Positions 36,552 through 46,401 of a stretch of DNA of 64,000 nucleotides are shown here, piece by piece. Both the position numbers and the translations under genes were made by a program. Within the stretch, counting starts at the first letter, position 1; each line of letters starts with the position of its first letter. The stretch is taken from assembly GCF_014652875.1 (NCBI RefSeq), contig NZ_BMZQ01000001.1, positions 62,001-126,000 of the forward strand. Reading direction: 5' to 3'. The stretch comes from Tianweitania populi. GTDB lineage: Bacteria; Pseudomonadota; Alphaproteobacteria; Rhizobiales; Rhizobiaceae. Below the pieces are notes generated by a model. That model ran no database searches, was not told the DNA's origin, and saw nothing but the letters and a program-made list of their open reading frames with translations.

Positions 36552-37958
36552 ATGGCAGCCAATGCCGCACCTCGCACGATGCTAGGCAAGATCTGGGATG
36601 AGCATGAGATCCTGCGCCATCCGGCCGGGCCGTCGCTGCTTTATATCGACCGGGACATGATCCACGAAGGCAGCTTCCATGCCTTCGCCGATCTCAAGCG
36701 TCGCGGCCTGAAACCGCGCCGTCCCAAGCAGATCTTCGGCGTTGCTGACCACTATGTGCCGACGCTCGGTCGGCGCTCGGAAGATGCCGCCAGCCCGGCC
36801 ATCGCCCGTATGATCGACACCTTCGACGAAAACATGGAATGGGGCGGTTTGCGCCATTTCGGCCTGACCAGCCGGGAGCAGGGCATCGTCCATGTCGTGG
36901 CACCCGAACAAGGCATCACGCTCCCAGGCCTGACGATCGTCTGCTCCGACAGTCATACGTCGACACAAGGCGCGCTGGGCGCGATCGCGTTTGGCATCGG
37001 TCAATCCGAAAACGCCCATGTGCTTGCGACGCAGACTTTGTGGCAGCTGAAGCCAAAGACCATGCGGGTCACCGTGAATGGGGTGCTGGGTCAGGGCGTC
37101 ACCGCCAAGGACGTGATGCTGGCGCTGATCGCCAAGATCGGTGCGGCCGGTGCGGGCGGCTATGCCATCGAGTTCGCCGGCCCGGTGGTCCGTAACTTCT
37201 CCATCGAAGCGCGCTTAACGCTGTGCAACATGTCGATCGAGGCCGCCGCCCGCTTCGGCATGGTTGCGCCCGATGAGACGACCTTTGCCTATGTCCGAGG
37301 CCGGCATTATGCGCCGTCCGAACAGGAATGGGATGCGGCGGTTGCGCATTGGCGCGAATTCGTCAGCGACCAAGGCGCTGTTTTCGACCGCGAAGTGGTG
37401 CTGGAGGGCGCCGAGATCGCGCCGATGGTAACCTGGGGCACAAGCCCTGAGGATGCCGTTGCGATCAACGGCCGCGTGCCGGACCCCACGATCTTCGACA
37501 ATGCCGACAAGCGCAAGTCTGCCGCGAAGTCGCTTGAATATATGGAACTGGCCCCCGGCACGCCGCTCGACGGGCTCAAGCTCGACAAGGTCTTCATCGG
37601 CTCCTGCACCAACAGCCGCATCGAGGATTTGCGCGCTGCAGCCTCCGTCTTGAAGGGTCGCAAAGCGGTGATCCCCGCAATCGTCGTGCCCGGATCGACG
37701 CAGGTGAAGGAACAGGCGGAGGTCGAAGGACTGGCCCAAACCTTCAAGGAAGCAGGCTTCGAATGGCGTGAGTCCGGCTGCTCCATGTGCGCGGCGATGA
37801 ACGGCGACGTGGTCGGTCCGGGCGAGCGCTGTGCCTCCACCTCGAACCGTAATTTCGTCGGCCGCCAGGGTCCAGGCGCACGCACGCATCTGGTCAGCCC
37901 CGCAATGGCGGCAGCCGCTGCCATCAGCGGTTGTCTCACCGATGTGCGGCGCATGTGA
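36552..37958 (+). CDS. Aconitase-family hydro-lyase large subunit (LeuC-like)
   Basis: A 468-residue protein of LeuC length. The [4Fe-4S] ligands are in FIGSCTNSRIEDLRAAASVL and ESGCSMCAAMNGD. VPGSTQVKEQ, HTSTQGALGAIAFGIGQSEN and GRQGPGARTHLVSPAMAAAA are also family landmarks. The start ATG 36552 follows GGAGACGATC. By sequence alone it would be called 3-isopropylmalate dehydratase, but leucine synthesis is an odd fit inside a catabolic operon between ring hydrolases and a transporter. The same fold serves citraconate/maleate and dimethylmaleate hydratases, which fits the C-C lyase downstream. Confidence 0.85.
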   Translation: MAANAAPRTMLGKIWDEHEILRHPAGPSLLYIDRDMIHEGSFHAFADLKRRGLKPRRPKQIFGVADHYVPTLGRRSEDAASPAIARMIDTFDENMEWGGLRHFGLTSREQGIVHVVAPEQGITLPGLTIVCSDSHTSTQGALGAIAFGIGQSENAHVLATQTLWQLKPKTMRVTVNGVLGQGVTAKDVMLALIAKIGAAGAGGYAIEFAGPVVRNFSIEARLTLCNMSIEAAARFGMVAPDETTFAYVRGRHYAPSEQEWDAAVAHWREFVSDQGAVFDREVVLEGAEIAPMVTWGTSPEDAVAINGRVPDPTIFDNADKRKSAAKSLEYMELAPGTPLDGLKLDKVFIGSCTNSRIEDLRAAASVLKGRKAVIPAIVVPGSTQVKEQAEVEGLAQTFKEAGFEWRESGCSMCAAMNGDVVGPGERCASTSNRNFVGRQGPGARTHLVSPAMAAAAAISGCLTDVRRM

Positions 37959-37971
37959 GGGAGCGGATCGG

Positions 37972-38586
37972 ATGAAAGCCTTCACCAGTGAGACATCGAG
38001 GTTCGTCGCCGTTCCCGGCGTGAACTGCGACACCGACCAGATCATTCCCGGCCGCTTCCTCAAGGCGGATCGTGCGCAGGGCTATGGCCAGTTCCTGTTC
38101 CACGACATTCGTCGCGATGAAAGCGGTGAACTCGACCCTGCCTTCCCCTTGAACAAGCCCGGTGCAGACAGCGCGACCATCCTGCTCGTCGAAGACAATT
38201 TCGGCTGCGGATCCTCGCGCGAAGGCGCGGTCTACGCACTGGTCGATCACGGCATTCGCGCACTGATCGCGCCGAGCTTTGGCGATATCTTCTACAACAA
38301 TGCCCTGAAGAACGGCGTCGTGCCGGTTCGTCTGCCGCTCGCGCTGTGCGACGCGCTTGCCGAACATCTCGCCGAGTTCCCGGATGCGGAAGTGACCGTC
38401 GACCTCGAAAAAAGCGAGGTGATCCTTCCAGCCAATCTGGGCACCCATCCCGTCAGCATCGATCCTTTTGCGCGCGAGGGCATCCTGCGCGGGCTCGATG
38501 AGATCGAGATGACCTTCACTTACGCCGAGCAGATCCAGGCTTTCGAACAAGCGCGGATTGCATCTCATCCATGGCTGGGTCGCTGA
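37972..38586 (+). CDS. Aconitase-family hydro-lyase small subunit (LeuD-like)
   Basis: A 204-residue swivelling-domain subunit. VPGVNCDTDQIIPGRFLKA, DNFGCGSSREGAVYALVDHG and FGDIFYNNALKNGVVPVRL are diagnostic of LeuD. The ATG at 37972 follows GGGAGCGGATCG, 13 bases after the large subunit's stop. It pairs with the LeuC-like subunit to hydrate a C=C bond next to a carboxylate. The substrate loop near the N-terminus differs between IPM, citraconate and homoaconitate enzymes but I cannot assign specificity by eye. Confidence 0.87.
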   Translation: MKAFTSETSRFVAVPGVNCDTDQIIPGRFLKADRAQGYGQFLFHDIRRDESGELDPAFPLNKPGADSATILLVEDNFGCGSSREGAVYALVDHGIRALIAPSFGDIFYNNALKNGVVPVRLPLALCDALAEHLAEFPDAEVTVDLEKSEVILPANLGTHPVSIDPFAREGILRGLDEIEMTFTYAEQIQAFEQARIASHPWLGR

Positions 38587-38634
38587 CGGACGAACCAGCG
38601 CAAATAAGCGCCGTCGAACAATGGGAGACTGTTT

Positions 38635-39849
38635 ATGAACTTCAGAATTGATCGCCGTGACCTCTTGAAAGCCTCTGGTGCGCTGGCCGTGACGCTCGCG
38701 ACACCGTCCATCCTGCGTGCACAAGGCGCCACCGTGAAGGTCGGCGTGCTCGAGCCGCTCACCGGCAACCTCGCTTACAACGGCACGCAGAGTGCGGCCG
38801 GCGCAAAGTTTGCTGCCGACAAGATCAACGCTGCCGGCGGCATCAAGAGCATGAACGGCGCTCAGATCGAGCTGGTCGTGGTGGATGCGCAAAGCCGCCC
38901 AGAAGTCGCCGCTTCATCGGTCGATACGCTTGCTCAGGCCGGTGTCGTCGCCTTTACCGGCGCAACGGCCTCCGCGCTCGGTCTGGCCTCCTCGCAAGCA
39001 GCCGCGAAATATGATCTGGCGCAGGTTTTCTCCATCGGCACCGCCGAGAATATCGTCCAGCGCGGACTTCCCAACGTGTTCCGCTTCACGCCGGGCGTGA
39101 ACAAGTGCACCAGCGTCGCGCTTGAAAACCTAAAGCTGTTGAACGAGGGCGCCGGCAACGTCGTGAAGACTGCGGCGATCGTCCATGAAGACGGCCCATT
39201 CGGTTCCAACATGGCGAAGATCATGGCTGCGGAGCTGCCCAAGCAGGGCATCGAAGTCGTGGAAACCATCTCGCATCCGACGCCGCATCGCGACTTTTCC
39301 AACATTGCGCTGCGCGTAAAGGCCTCGAAGGCCGATATCCTGATCCCGTCGAACTACATCAACGAATACACGCTGATGGCTCGTTCGCTGCGCCAGCAGC
39401 GCGTGGAACTGAAGGCGATCTATTCGATCCTCGGCGGGGCGGCCTCCAACATCAAGTTCGTCCGCGAAAACCAAGAAGTTGCGCAGTACGTCATGGACTG
39501 CAATCACTGGTACGATCCGAACAAGGAGGACTCGAAAGCCCTCGCTGCGGCGGCTTCCGCAGCGGGTCTGGATCTGACCTACGATGTCATGGTGTCCTAC
39601 GCCACGGTGCAGGTCATTGCCGATTCGCTGGAGCGCAGCGGCTCGGACGATCGCAAGAAGATGCTGGAAGCCCTTGCCGCCTCCACCTTCGACCAGTCGA
39701 TCATGCCTTATGGGCCTACCAAGTTCGTCAACGGCGACAACGTCAACTCACGGCCCGTGAACACGCAGATCCGTGGCGAAAAGATCGAGCTTGTGTTCCC
39801 CAAGGAATTCGCAAGCGCCGAGCCGGTGTTCCCGATCCCGGCCAAGTAA
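38635..39849 (+). CDS. Liv-type ABC transporter substrate-binding protein
   Basis: A 404-residue Peripla_BP_6 protein with a twin-arginine-like leader (IDRRDLLKASGALAVTLATP) cleaved near LRA-QG. The mature part opens with VKVGVLEPLTGNLAYNGTQS and has AVVHEDGPF-like AAIVHEDGPFGSNMAKIMAA. It starts a complete branched-chain-type transporter of five genes. Such systems also import aromatic acids, amides and urea, so the name does not fix the ligand; the flanking hydrolases suggest a cyclic imide or amide. A strong hairpin follows its stop. Confidence 0.9.
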   Translation: MNFRIDRRDLLKASGALAVTLATPSILRAQGATVKVGVLEPLTGNLAYNGTQSAAGAKFAADKINAAGGIKSMNGAQIELVVVDAQSRPEVAASSVDTLAQAGVVAFTGATASALGLASSQAAAKYDLAQVFSIGTAENIVQRGLPNVFRFTPGVNKCTSVALENLKLLNEGAGNVVKTAAIVHEDGPFGSNMAKIMAAELPKQGIEVVETISHPTPHRDFSNIALRVKASKADILIPSNYINEYTLMARSLRQQRVELKAIYSILGGAASNIKFVRENQEVAQYVMDCNHWYDPNKEDSKALAAAASAAGLDLTYDVMVSYATVQVIADSLERSGSDDRKKMLEALAASTFDQSIMPYGPTKFVNGDNVNSRPVNTQIRGEKIELVFPKEFASAEPVFPIPAK

Positions 39850-39860
39850 AAGCCGGCTCG

Positions 39861-39891
39861 AAGCTCCGGCGGGCAATCGTCGCCGGAGCTT
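39861..39891 (+). terminator. Hairpin after the Liv-type binding-protein gene
   Basis: AAGCTCCGGCG, loop GGCAATCGT, CGCCGGAGCTT, then TCATTTGC: a perfect eleven-base stem. Located 12 bases after the stop of the binding-protein gene and before the permeases, it is placed as an attenuating or 3'-protecting structure that would give more binding protein than channel. Confidence 0.65.
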
Positions 39892-39919
39892 TCATTTGCA
39901 ACTTTTTCGAGCGAACCTG

Positions 39920-40789
39920 ATGTCGAGTCTGATCTTGCCTGCCGTGTTGAGCGGCCTGATGATGGGGGCGGTCTATGCGCTGATAGCGCTGGGCCTGACC
40001 CTCATCTATGGCGTGCTCCATATCATCAACTTCGCGCATGGCAGCCTGCTGATGCTGGCACTGTTCGCGGTCTATTTCCTGAACTTCTATCTCGGCATCG
40101 ACCCATATCTGGCAATCCCGATCGTGCTGCCGGTCTTCTTTGCCCTGGGCTATGCGCTGCAGCGCGGGTTGATCTCGCCCATGAGCAGCGGCTCGGAACA
40201 GAACGTTCTTTTGATCACGCTGGCATTGTCGATGATCATCGACAATCTCGCGCTGTATTTCTGGACCTCGAACACCCGATCCGTCGACATCCCTTATGCC
40301 TATGACACGGTCGAGATCCTCGGCGCCTTTCTGCCGCTCGGCCGCGTTATCGCCTTTGGTGCGGCCTTGGCGGCAGCACCGCTTCTGTGGCTCTTTATGG
40401 CGCACACTCGCACAGGATCGGCGATCCGGGCGGTGGCGATCGAGAAGCGCGGCGCCGAGCTCGTCGGCATTGACGTCAACCACACCTATGCCGTCTGCTT
40501 CGGCATCGGCACGGCCTGTGTGGCCCTGGCGGCCTGCCTTCTTCTGCCGACCTTCTATGTCACGCCGCAGGTGGGCTACACCTTCGTGCTGGTCGCGTTC
40601 ACCACGGTTGTTCTCGGTGGAATGGGCAGCCTGCTCGGTGCGCTCATCGCCGGCCTGCTGCTTGGCGTGATCGAATCCCTTTGCGGTCTTTTCCTGGGTG
40701 AGAGCCTCGGCCAGATCGGCATCTTCGTCGCCTTTATCCTGATCCTTTTGTTCAAGCCGTCCGGTCTGCTGGGCAAGGTGGGACGCTGA
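39920..40789 (+). CDS. Liv-type ABC transporter permease (LivH-like)
   Basis: A 289-residue inner-membrane permease. The N-terminus LPAVLSGLMMGAVYALIALG and ILHIINFAHGSL-like VLHIINFAHGSLLMLALFAV are the LivH hallmarks; AIRAVAIEKRGAELVGIDVN is the cytoplasmic coupling loop. The start at ATG 39920 fits family length; the upstream open frame reads through the terminator hairpin and is not real. Its stop overlaps the LivM start by one base. Confidence 0.9.
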   Translation: MSSLILPAVLSGLMMGAVYALIALGLTLIYGVLHIINFAHGSLLMLALFAVYFLNFYLGIDPYLAIPIVLPVFFALGYALQRGLISPMSSGSEQNVLLITLALSMIIDNLALYFWTSNTRSVDIPYAYDTVEILGAFLPLGRVIAFGAALAAAPLLWLFMAHTRTGSAIRAVAIEKRGAELVGIDVNHTYAVCFGIGTACVALAACLLLPTFYVTPQVGYTFVLVAFTTVVLGGMGSLLGALIAGLLLGVIESLCGLFLGESLGQIGIFVAFILILLFKPSGLLGKVGR

Positions 40790-41769
40790 TGAAACTTCAG
40801 TCTGCTGGTCAAATCGCGCTGGTTGTCGCTGCCTGCGCCTACCTCCTCAGCGTTTACCTGATGTCCTCGCCGGTCTGGATCGGCTTCACGATCAACGCGC
40901 TCATCGTCGCGATTATCGCTCTGTCCTGGAACATCACCGGTGGCTTCGGCGGCATGTCCTCCTTCGGCCATGCCGCGCTTTACGGCACGGGCGCCTATGC
41001 ATCCGCGATCCTTCAGGTGCAGTTCGGCGTCAATGCCTGGATCGCGTTCGGCTTTGGCATCATTGCCGGCGCGGCGATGGGCGGCTTTATCGGGGCGCTG
41101 GCTTTCCGTTACGGTCTCAAGGGCTCCTACTTCGCCCTGGTGACGCTGGCTTTCGCCGAAGTGCTGCGCATCTGCGCCTCGTCGTTCGCCATCACCGGTG
41201 GCGGCAGCGGCTTGCAGCTGCGGCTCGACCCAGGCGTCGGAACGCTGCAGTTCCCGGATCGCACCGTGTTCTACACGATCCTTCTGGTTGTCGTGGCGCT
41301 TGTGATGCTCCTCACCTTGCTCATCAAGAAGTCCCGTTTCGGCGCCTATCTGGTCGCCATTCGCGAAAACGAGGATGCAGCCCGCGCGCTCGGCATCGAC
41401 ACCTACAAGATCAAGGTTCAGGCGATGGTGATCTCGGGCGCTTTCGGCGGCCTCGCCGGCGCTCTTTATCTTCAACTCTTCCTCTTCATCGACAGCACGG
41501 TTGTTTACGGCAGCGCCGTGTCGATCGAAGCGCTGATCGGCCCCATCATTGGCGGTGCCGGGACTGTCTGGGGACCGTTGATCGGAACGCTGGGCCTGCA
41601 TCTCCTGAGCGAAGGCGCCAAGCATCTCCTTCCAAATGCGCCGGGCCTCAACTTCGTGCTGTATGCCATTGTTCTGATCTGCGCGGTGCGTCTTCTCCCA
41701 CGCGGCCTGATGGGCCTGGCCGCCCTTTTTGGAACCTTCAACAGCCGGAAGGATGACGACCATGCTTGA
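40789..41769 (+). CDS. Liv-type ABC transporter permease (LivM-like)
   Basis: A 326-residue membrane permease with many hydrophobic segments. ALSWNITGGFGGMSSFGHAA is the LivM hallmark, and IRENEDAARALGIDTYKIKV is the coupling loop. It overlaps the start of the LivG-like gene by eight bases. It pairs with the LivH-like protein to form the channel. Confidence 0.9.
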   Translation: MKLQSAGQIALVVAACAYLLSVYLMSSPVWIGFTINALIVAIIALSWNITGGFGGMSSFGHAALYGTGAYASAILQVQFGVNAWIAFGFGIIAGAAMGGFIGALAFRYGLKGSYFALVTLAFAEVLRICASSFAITGGGSGLQLRLDPGVGTLQFPDRTVFYTILLVVVALVMLLTLLIKKSRFGAYLVAIRENEDAARALGIDTYKIKVQAMVISGAFGGLAGALYLQLFLFIDSTVVYGSAVSIEALIGPIIGGAGTVWGPLIGTLGLHLLSEGAKHLLPNAPGLNFVLYAIVLICAVRLLPRGLMGLAALFGTFNSRKDDDHA

Positions 41770-42494
41770 GGTCCGTAATCTTTCGAAGAGCTTCGGCGGG
41801 CTGCAAGCAGTCAGCGATGTTTCGCTGGATGTGCCGGAAGGATCGATCGTCGGGCTGCTCGGCCCTAACGGTGCGGGCAAGACCACTTGCTTCACCATGA
41901 TCGCGGGCTTCACCAAGCCCAATGCAGGCAGCGTGACATTCGAGGGCAAGGACATCACAGGCCTGCCGCCGCACCAGATCTGCGCACGCGGCATGATCCG
42001 CACGTTCCAGATCGTGCAGCCTTTTGCCGGGCTGACGGTGCAGGAAAACATCGCAGTCGGCGCTTATCTGCACCACCATGAGCGCCAGGAAGCCATGGCG
42101 CTCGCTCGCGACGTCGGCAAGCGGCTCGGCATGGGCAACATGCTCGATCGACCTGCATCTTCGCTCACCATCGCCGGGCGCAAGCGCCTGGAACTCGCCC
42201 GTGCCTTGGCCACTGGCGCCAAGCTGCTGCTTCTCGACGAGGTCATGGCGGGTCTGATTCCCTCCGAGATCAACGAGATCGTGGGCATTATCCGGCAGAT
42301 CCGCGAGGAAGGCCACACCTTCCTGATGATCGAGCACGTGATGCAGGCGGTGATGAGCCTCGCCGAAACGGCTTACGTCCTCAACCAGGGTAAGCTGATC
42401 GCACACGGACCGCCGCGCGACCTGGTCAAGGACGCTTCCGTTGTCGAAGCCTATCTCGGCCACGGCGCGGCCGCACGCCTGCAGGATGAACACC

Positions 42495-42502
<8 letters not shown>
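41762..42502 (+). CDS. Liv-type ABC transporter ATPase (LivG-like)
   Basis: A 246-residue ATPase with Walker A GPNGAGKTTCF, Walker B LLLLDEVMAGLIPSEI and TFLMIEHVMQAVM. I choose ATG 41762 because GGAAGG lies nine bases upstream, while ATG 41753 would have no room for a ribosome site. The ABC signature reads SLTIAGRKRLELARAL, with LTIAG for the usual LSGGQ, a known variation in LivG proteins. It overlaps both flanking genes by eight bases. Confidence 0.9.
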
Positions 42503-43196
<694 letters not shown>

Positions 43197-43248
43197 ATGC
43201 GCCGGACGCGCAATCACAGCCTGGCTCTACAATGAATTGGAGAACACC

Positions 43249-44142
43249 ATGTCCTTAACGCGCACAAAGCGCTTGCGGCAGGCGCTTGCAGGCAAGCGAG
43301 CTGTCATGGCTCCCGGCGTGGTTGACGCCATGTATGCCCGTCTCGTCGCGGAAGCAGGCTTCGAGGCCATGTATATGACCGGCGCCGGCACGTCGGCGAC
43401 CCGTCTCGGCTACCCCGATGTCGGCCTTCTCACCATGACCGAGATGGTCGACAACGCCACGCGCATCGCCGATGCCTCGGACGTTCCGCTGATCGCCGAT
43501 GCCGACAACGGTTTCGGCGGACCGCTCAATGTGCGTCGCGCAATCCAGCTCTACGAGCGTGGCGGGGTTGCCGCGATCCATCTGGAAGATCAGGTGCTGC
43601 CCAAGCGTTGTGGTCACCTTTCGGGCAAGCAGCTCGTTCCAGCAGCCGACATGGTCGCCAAGGTGAAGGCAGCCGTCGACGCCCGCATCGACCAGGACTT
43701 CGTGGTGATCGCGCGGACGGATGCCTTGTCGGTGGACGGCCGTGATGCTGCCTTCGACCGTGCTGAAATGTACCGCGACGCGGGTGCAGACGTGATCTTC
43801 ATCGAAAGCCCCGGTCCTGACGACCTCGCTCATATCGCGCCGCGCTTTCCCGGTATTGCGCTGCTTTACAACATGGCGACCTCCGGCAAGACGCCGTTCC
43901 TGAAGCGTGAGGAAATCGAGGAACTCGGCTTCAAGCTGATCATCTATCCGAACTGGCTGCTGCTTTCGGCGATGGAGGCCGCGCGCAAGACCCTCGAGAT
44001 CATGAAGACGGAAGAGTCGATCGCCTCGGTTGCCCCCAACGTCATGAGCTTCAAGCAGTTCTTCGACACGGCACGCATGGCTGAGGTTCAGGAGCTGGAA
44101 GCGCGCTACGGCACGCCGGAAAACAGCCGCACCGGCTACTGA
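43249..44142 (+). CDS. Isocitrate lyase/PEP mutase family C-C lyase
   Basis: A 297-residue alpha/beta-barrel enzyme of the 2-methylisocitrate lyase length class. Mg-binding residues lie in LIADADNGFGG and AIHLEDQ. The catalytic-cysteine motif is LPKRCGHLSGKQLV, which marks the lyase (C-C cleaving) branch rather than PEP mutase. VIARTDALSVDGRDAAFDRA and FIESPGPDD follow. Members cleave 2-methylisocitrate, 2,3-dimethylmalate or related hydroxy-diacids to pyruvate or glyoxylate plus an acid, and some decarboxylate oxaloacetate. Next to a LeuCD-like hydro-lyase, a substituted-malate lyase is the best guess. The start is ATG 43249 behind GGAGAACACC. Confidence 0.85.
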   Translation: MSLTRTKRLRQALAGKRAVMAPGVVDAMYARLVAEAGFEAMYMTGAGTSATRLGYPDVGLLTMTEMVDNATRIADASDVPLIADADNGFGGPLNVRRAIQLYERGGVAAIHLEDQVLPKRCGHLSGKQLVPAADMVAKVKAAVDARIDQDFVVIARTDALSVDGRDAAFDRAEMYRDAGADVIFIESPGPDDLAHIAPRFPGIALLYNMATSGKTPFLKREEIEELGFKLIIYPNWLLLSAMEAARKTLEIMKTEESIASVAPNVMSFKQFFDTARMAEVQELEARYGTPENSRTGY

Positions 44143-44150
44143 GGCTTTTC

Positions 44151-44169
44151 AAGGAGGCGCAGCGCGCCT
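44151..44169 (+). other. Intercistronic hairpin before the flavoprotein gene
   Basis: GGAGGCGC, AGC, GCGCCTCC: an eight-base perfect stem located 8 bases after the lyase stop. No T-run follows, so it is more likely an mRNA-processing or stabilising element than a terminator. Confidence 0.4.
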
Positions 44170-44194
44170 CCGCCCGTCGAACAAGAGGTTGATC

Positions 44195-45601
44195 ATGGCG
44201 CTTCTCAGTCCCGAAGGCGTAACGTTCGAATTCGAAGTTCCGGTTGTGGTGGTGGGCGCAGGCGCCTGCGGCCTCGTCGCCGCCCTGGCGGCCCATGATG
44301 CCGGGCAGTCTGTGATCATTTTGGAGCGGGACGAGAACCCGACCGGGTCGACCTCGCTTTCCGCGGGCCTGATCCCGGCGCCGTGCACCCGGCTTCAGAA
44401 AGAAGCCGGCATCGAGGACAGTCCTGAACTCTTTGCCGCGGACATCGTCGCCAAGACGCACGACCATACGCCCCACGATCAGGCGTTGGTTGCTGCCCGC
44501 GCTGCCGGGCCGATGATCGACTGGCTGATGGAAAAGCATGGTATCGAATTCGAGCTGGTGACCGGCTTCCTATATCCCGGCCATTCGCGACTGCGCATGC
44601 ATGGGCCCAAGAGCCGCACGGGCGCCGATCTCGAACAAGCCTTGCTGGCAGCCGTTTCCAATGCCGGCATCGACCTCATCACCGGCGCTTCGGTCGAGGA
44701 CATCTATGCAGACGCTTCAGGTCACGTCGTCGGCGTGCGCTGCCGCCGGTCTGATGGTGCAACCGAAGATCTCGGCTGCCAAGCGCTGATACTGGCCTGC
44801 TGCGGTTTTGCGGGCGATGCGCAGATGGTGCGCCAATACATTCCCGAAATTGCCGATGCCGAATGTTGCGGTCACCTGTCGAACACCGGCGATGCCGTGA
44901 AGTGGGGAACAGCACTTGGCGCGGCGACCGCTGACATGGGCGCGTATCAGGGCCACGGCTCGGTCGCCCATCCGCATTCCCTGCCGCTAACCTGGGCCGT
45001 GATCACCAAGGGCGGCATTCTCGTGAACAAGGATGGTCAGCGCTTCTCCAATGAAATGCGCGGTTATTCCGAGCATGGCGCCGAAGTGGCGGCGCAGCCG
45101 GATCACATCGCATGGGACATCTTCGGCGCGTCCGGCCATGAGGCTGCGGAAGGGTTTTATGATTATCGCGAGCTTCGCAAGCTTGGCGCGGTCAAGACGG
45201 CGGACACGGTGGAAGAGCTATCCGAGGTCACGGGGCTTCCGCTTTTTCACCTAAAAGCGGAATTTCAGGCCATTGAAGAGGCGATTTCTGCCGGAAAACC
45301 GGATCGTTTCGGGAGAAACTTCGCCCAAAGTGACGTCCTGAAGCCGCCTTTTTACGCCGTGAAGGTCAATGGCGCGCTGTTCCATACGCAGGGCGGATTG
45401 GTCATCGATGACCAGGCAAGGGTGCTGCGACAAGGCGGTGAGCCTTTGCCGAACCTGTTCGCCGGCGGCGGTGCCGCGCGCGGAGTCTCGGGTGATTCCA
45501 ACTACGGCTACCTATCGGGCAACGGTCTTCTGACAGCCACGACCTTCGGCAGGCTCGCCGGCATGAGCGCTGCACGAATTGCCGAAGCAGCTGACGCCTG
45601 A
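44195..45601 (+). CDS. FAD-dependent dehydrogenase, fumarate reductase/tricarballylate dehydrogenase type
   Basis: A 468-residue FAD_binding_2 flavoprotein. VPVVVVGAGACGLVAALAAH is the dinucleotide site, ERDENPTGSTSLSAGLIP the pyrophosphate loop, and LFAGGGAARGVSG and YGYLSGNGLL the C-terminal contacts. No heme or iron-sulfur motifs occur, so it resembles soluble enzymes such as TcuA that oxidise saturated di- or tricarboxylates to alkenes, or 3-ketosteroid dehydrogenases. In this operon it could introduce the double bond that the LeuCD-like enzyme later hydrates (inference). The ATG at 44195 is preferred to TTG 44189 six bases earlier. Confidence 0.85.
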   Translation: MALLSPEGVTFEFEVPVVVVGAGACGLVAALAAHDAGQSVIILERDENPTGSTSLSAGLIPAPCTRLQKEAGIEDSPELFAADIVAKTHDHTPHDQALVAARAAGPMIDWLMEKHGIEFELVTGFLYPGHSRLRMHGPKSRTGADLEQALLAAVSNAGIDLITGASVEDIYADASGHVVGVRCRRSDGATEDLGCQALILACCGFAGDAQMVRQYIPEIADAECCGHLSNTGDAVKWGTALGAATADMGAYQGHGSVAHPHSLPLTWAVITKGGILVNKDGQRFSNEMRGYSEHGAEVAAQPDHIAWDIFGASGHEAAEGFYDYRELRKLGAVKTADTVEELSEVTGLPLFHLKAEFQAIEEAISAGKPDRFGRNFAQSDVLKPPFYAVKVNGALFHTQGGLVIDDQARVLRQGGEPLPNLFAGGGAARGVSGDSNYGYLSGNGLLTATTFGRLAGMSAARIAEAADA

Positions 45602-45627
45602 TCCACAAACGCGACGAGGGAGGAAAC

Positions 45628-46401
45628 ATGAAGAAGGTTCTGGTGATCGTGCCTTTTCCGATGGGTGAGGAAGACCTCGCCCGGCGGCAGGCACAGATGA
45701 AGGCGGTCGATCTCGGGCCGGGCATCGAGTTCCACTACAAGGCGGTTCGGGTCGGGCCGAAGAACTATTCCAGCCAGCACGACATGGTGCTCGCGGATAT
45801 CTCCATCGTTGACGCCGGGCTCGACGCGGAGAAGGACGGCTTCGATGCGGTTTGCATCGACACGATGTCGGACAGCGGCATGGCGATGCTGCGCTCGGTC
45901 CTCACCATTCCCGTCATCGCGCCCGGCCGCCACGCCATGCTCGTGGCGCAGATGCTGGGGGAGAAGTTCTCGATCCTGATGATGTGGGATCGCTGGAAGA
46001 TGCTCTACACGAAAACGCTGGGCGAACTCGGCATGGAGCACAAATGCGCGTCCATGCGCTCCATCGGCGTGACGCCGGACAACAAGAGCCTCCTGTCCGG
46101 CAAGGAAGAAGAGGTGTTCCCGCTGCTACTCGACGCAGCAAGGAAGTGCGTGGAAGAAGATGGCGCGCAGGTGCTGATCCTGGGCTCCACCACCATGCAT
46201 GAGGCGCATGGCTGGTTGTCGAAGCAGATCGGCGTACCGGTGATCAATCCGGGACCGCTGACCTACAAGCTTGCCTCGATTGCGGTCGACCTCAAACTCA
46301 CCCACAGCAAGGCCACCTGGCCGACGCCGCTGGCGCCCAAGCACGAGATGATCCGCGCCATTGGCGCGGCAGGCGCGGCCTATCTGGAGGGACGCCCATG
46401 A
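45628..46401 (+). CDS. Asp/Glu racemase superfamily protein 1, cysteine-less active site
   Basis: A 257-residue protein with the two-lobed Asp/Glu/hydantoin racemase fold. AVCIDTMSDSGMAMLRSV aligns with the first catalytic-cysteine loop of hydantoin racemases (consensus A-C-F-G-D-P-G) but has Thr there. VLILGSTTMHEA aligns with the second (L-G-C-A-G-M) but has Ser. Both expected cysteines are therefore replaced. A Cys in AVCID is two residues away and may not substitute. Relatives include maleate isomerase and arylmalonate decarboxylase, so isomerisation or decarboxylation of a dicarboxylate is possible. AGGAGG precedes the start. Confidence 0.8.
   Translation: MKKVLVIVPFPMGEEDLARRQAQMKAVDLGPGIEFHYKAVRVGPKNYSSQHDMVLADISIVDAGLDAEKDGFDAVCIDTMSDSGMAMLRSVLTIPVIAPGRHAMLVAQMLGEKFSILMMWDRWKMLYTKTLGELGMEHKCASMRSIGVTPDNKSLLSGKEEEVFPLLLDAARKCVEEDGAQVLILGSTTMHEAHGWLSKQIGVPVINPGPLTYKLASIAVDLKLTHSKATWPTPLAPKHEMIRAIGAAGAAYLEGRP

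Noticed and set aside
36552-38586. Plain leucine-biosynthesis leuCD
   Set aside because: Motifs allow it, but no leuB or other biosynthetic gene is near and the operon is catabolic; kept as LeuCD-like without symbol.
40576-42051. A 491-codon open frame on the minus strand
   Set aside because: Antisense to the LivM and LivG-like genes, with no recognisable motif.
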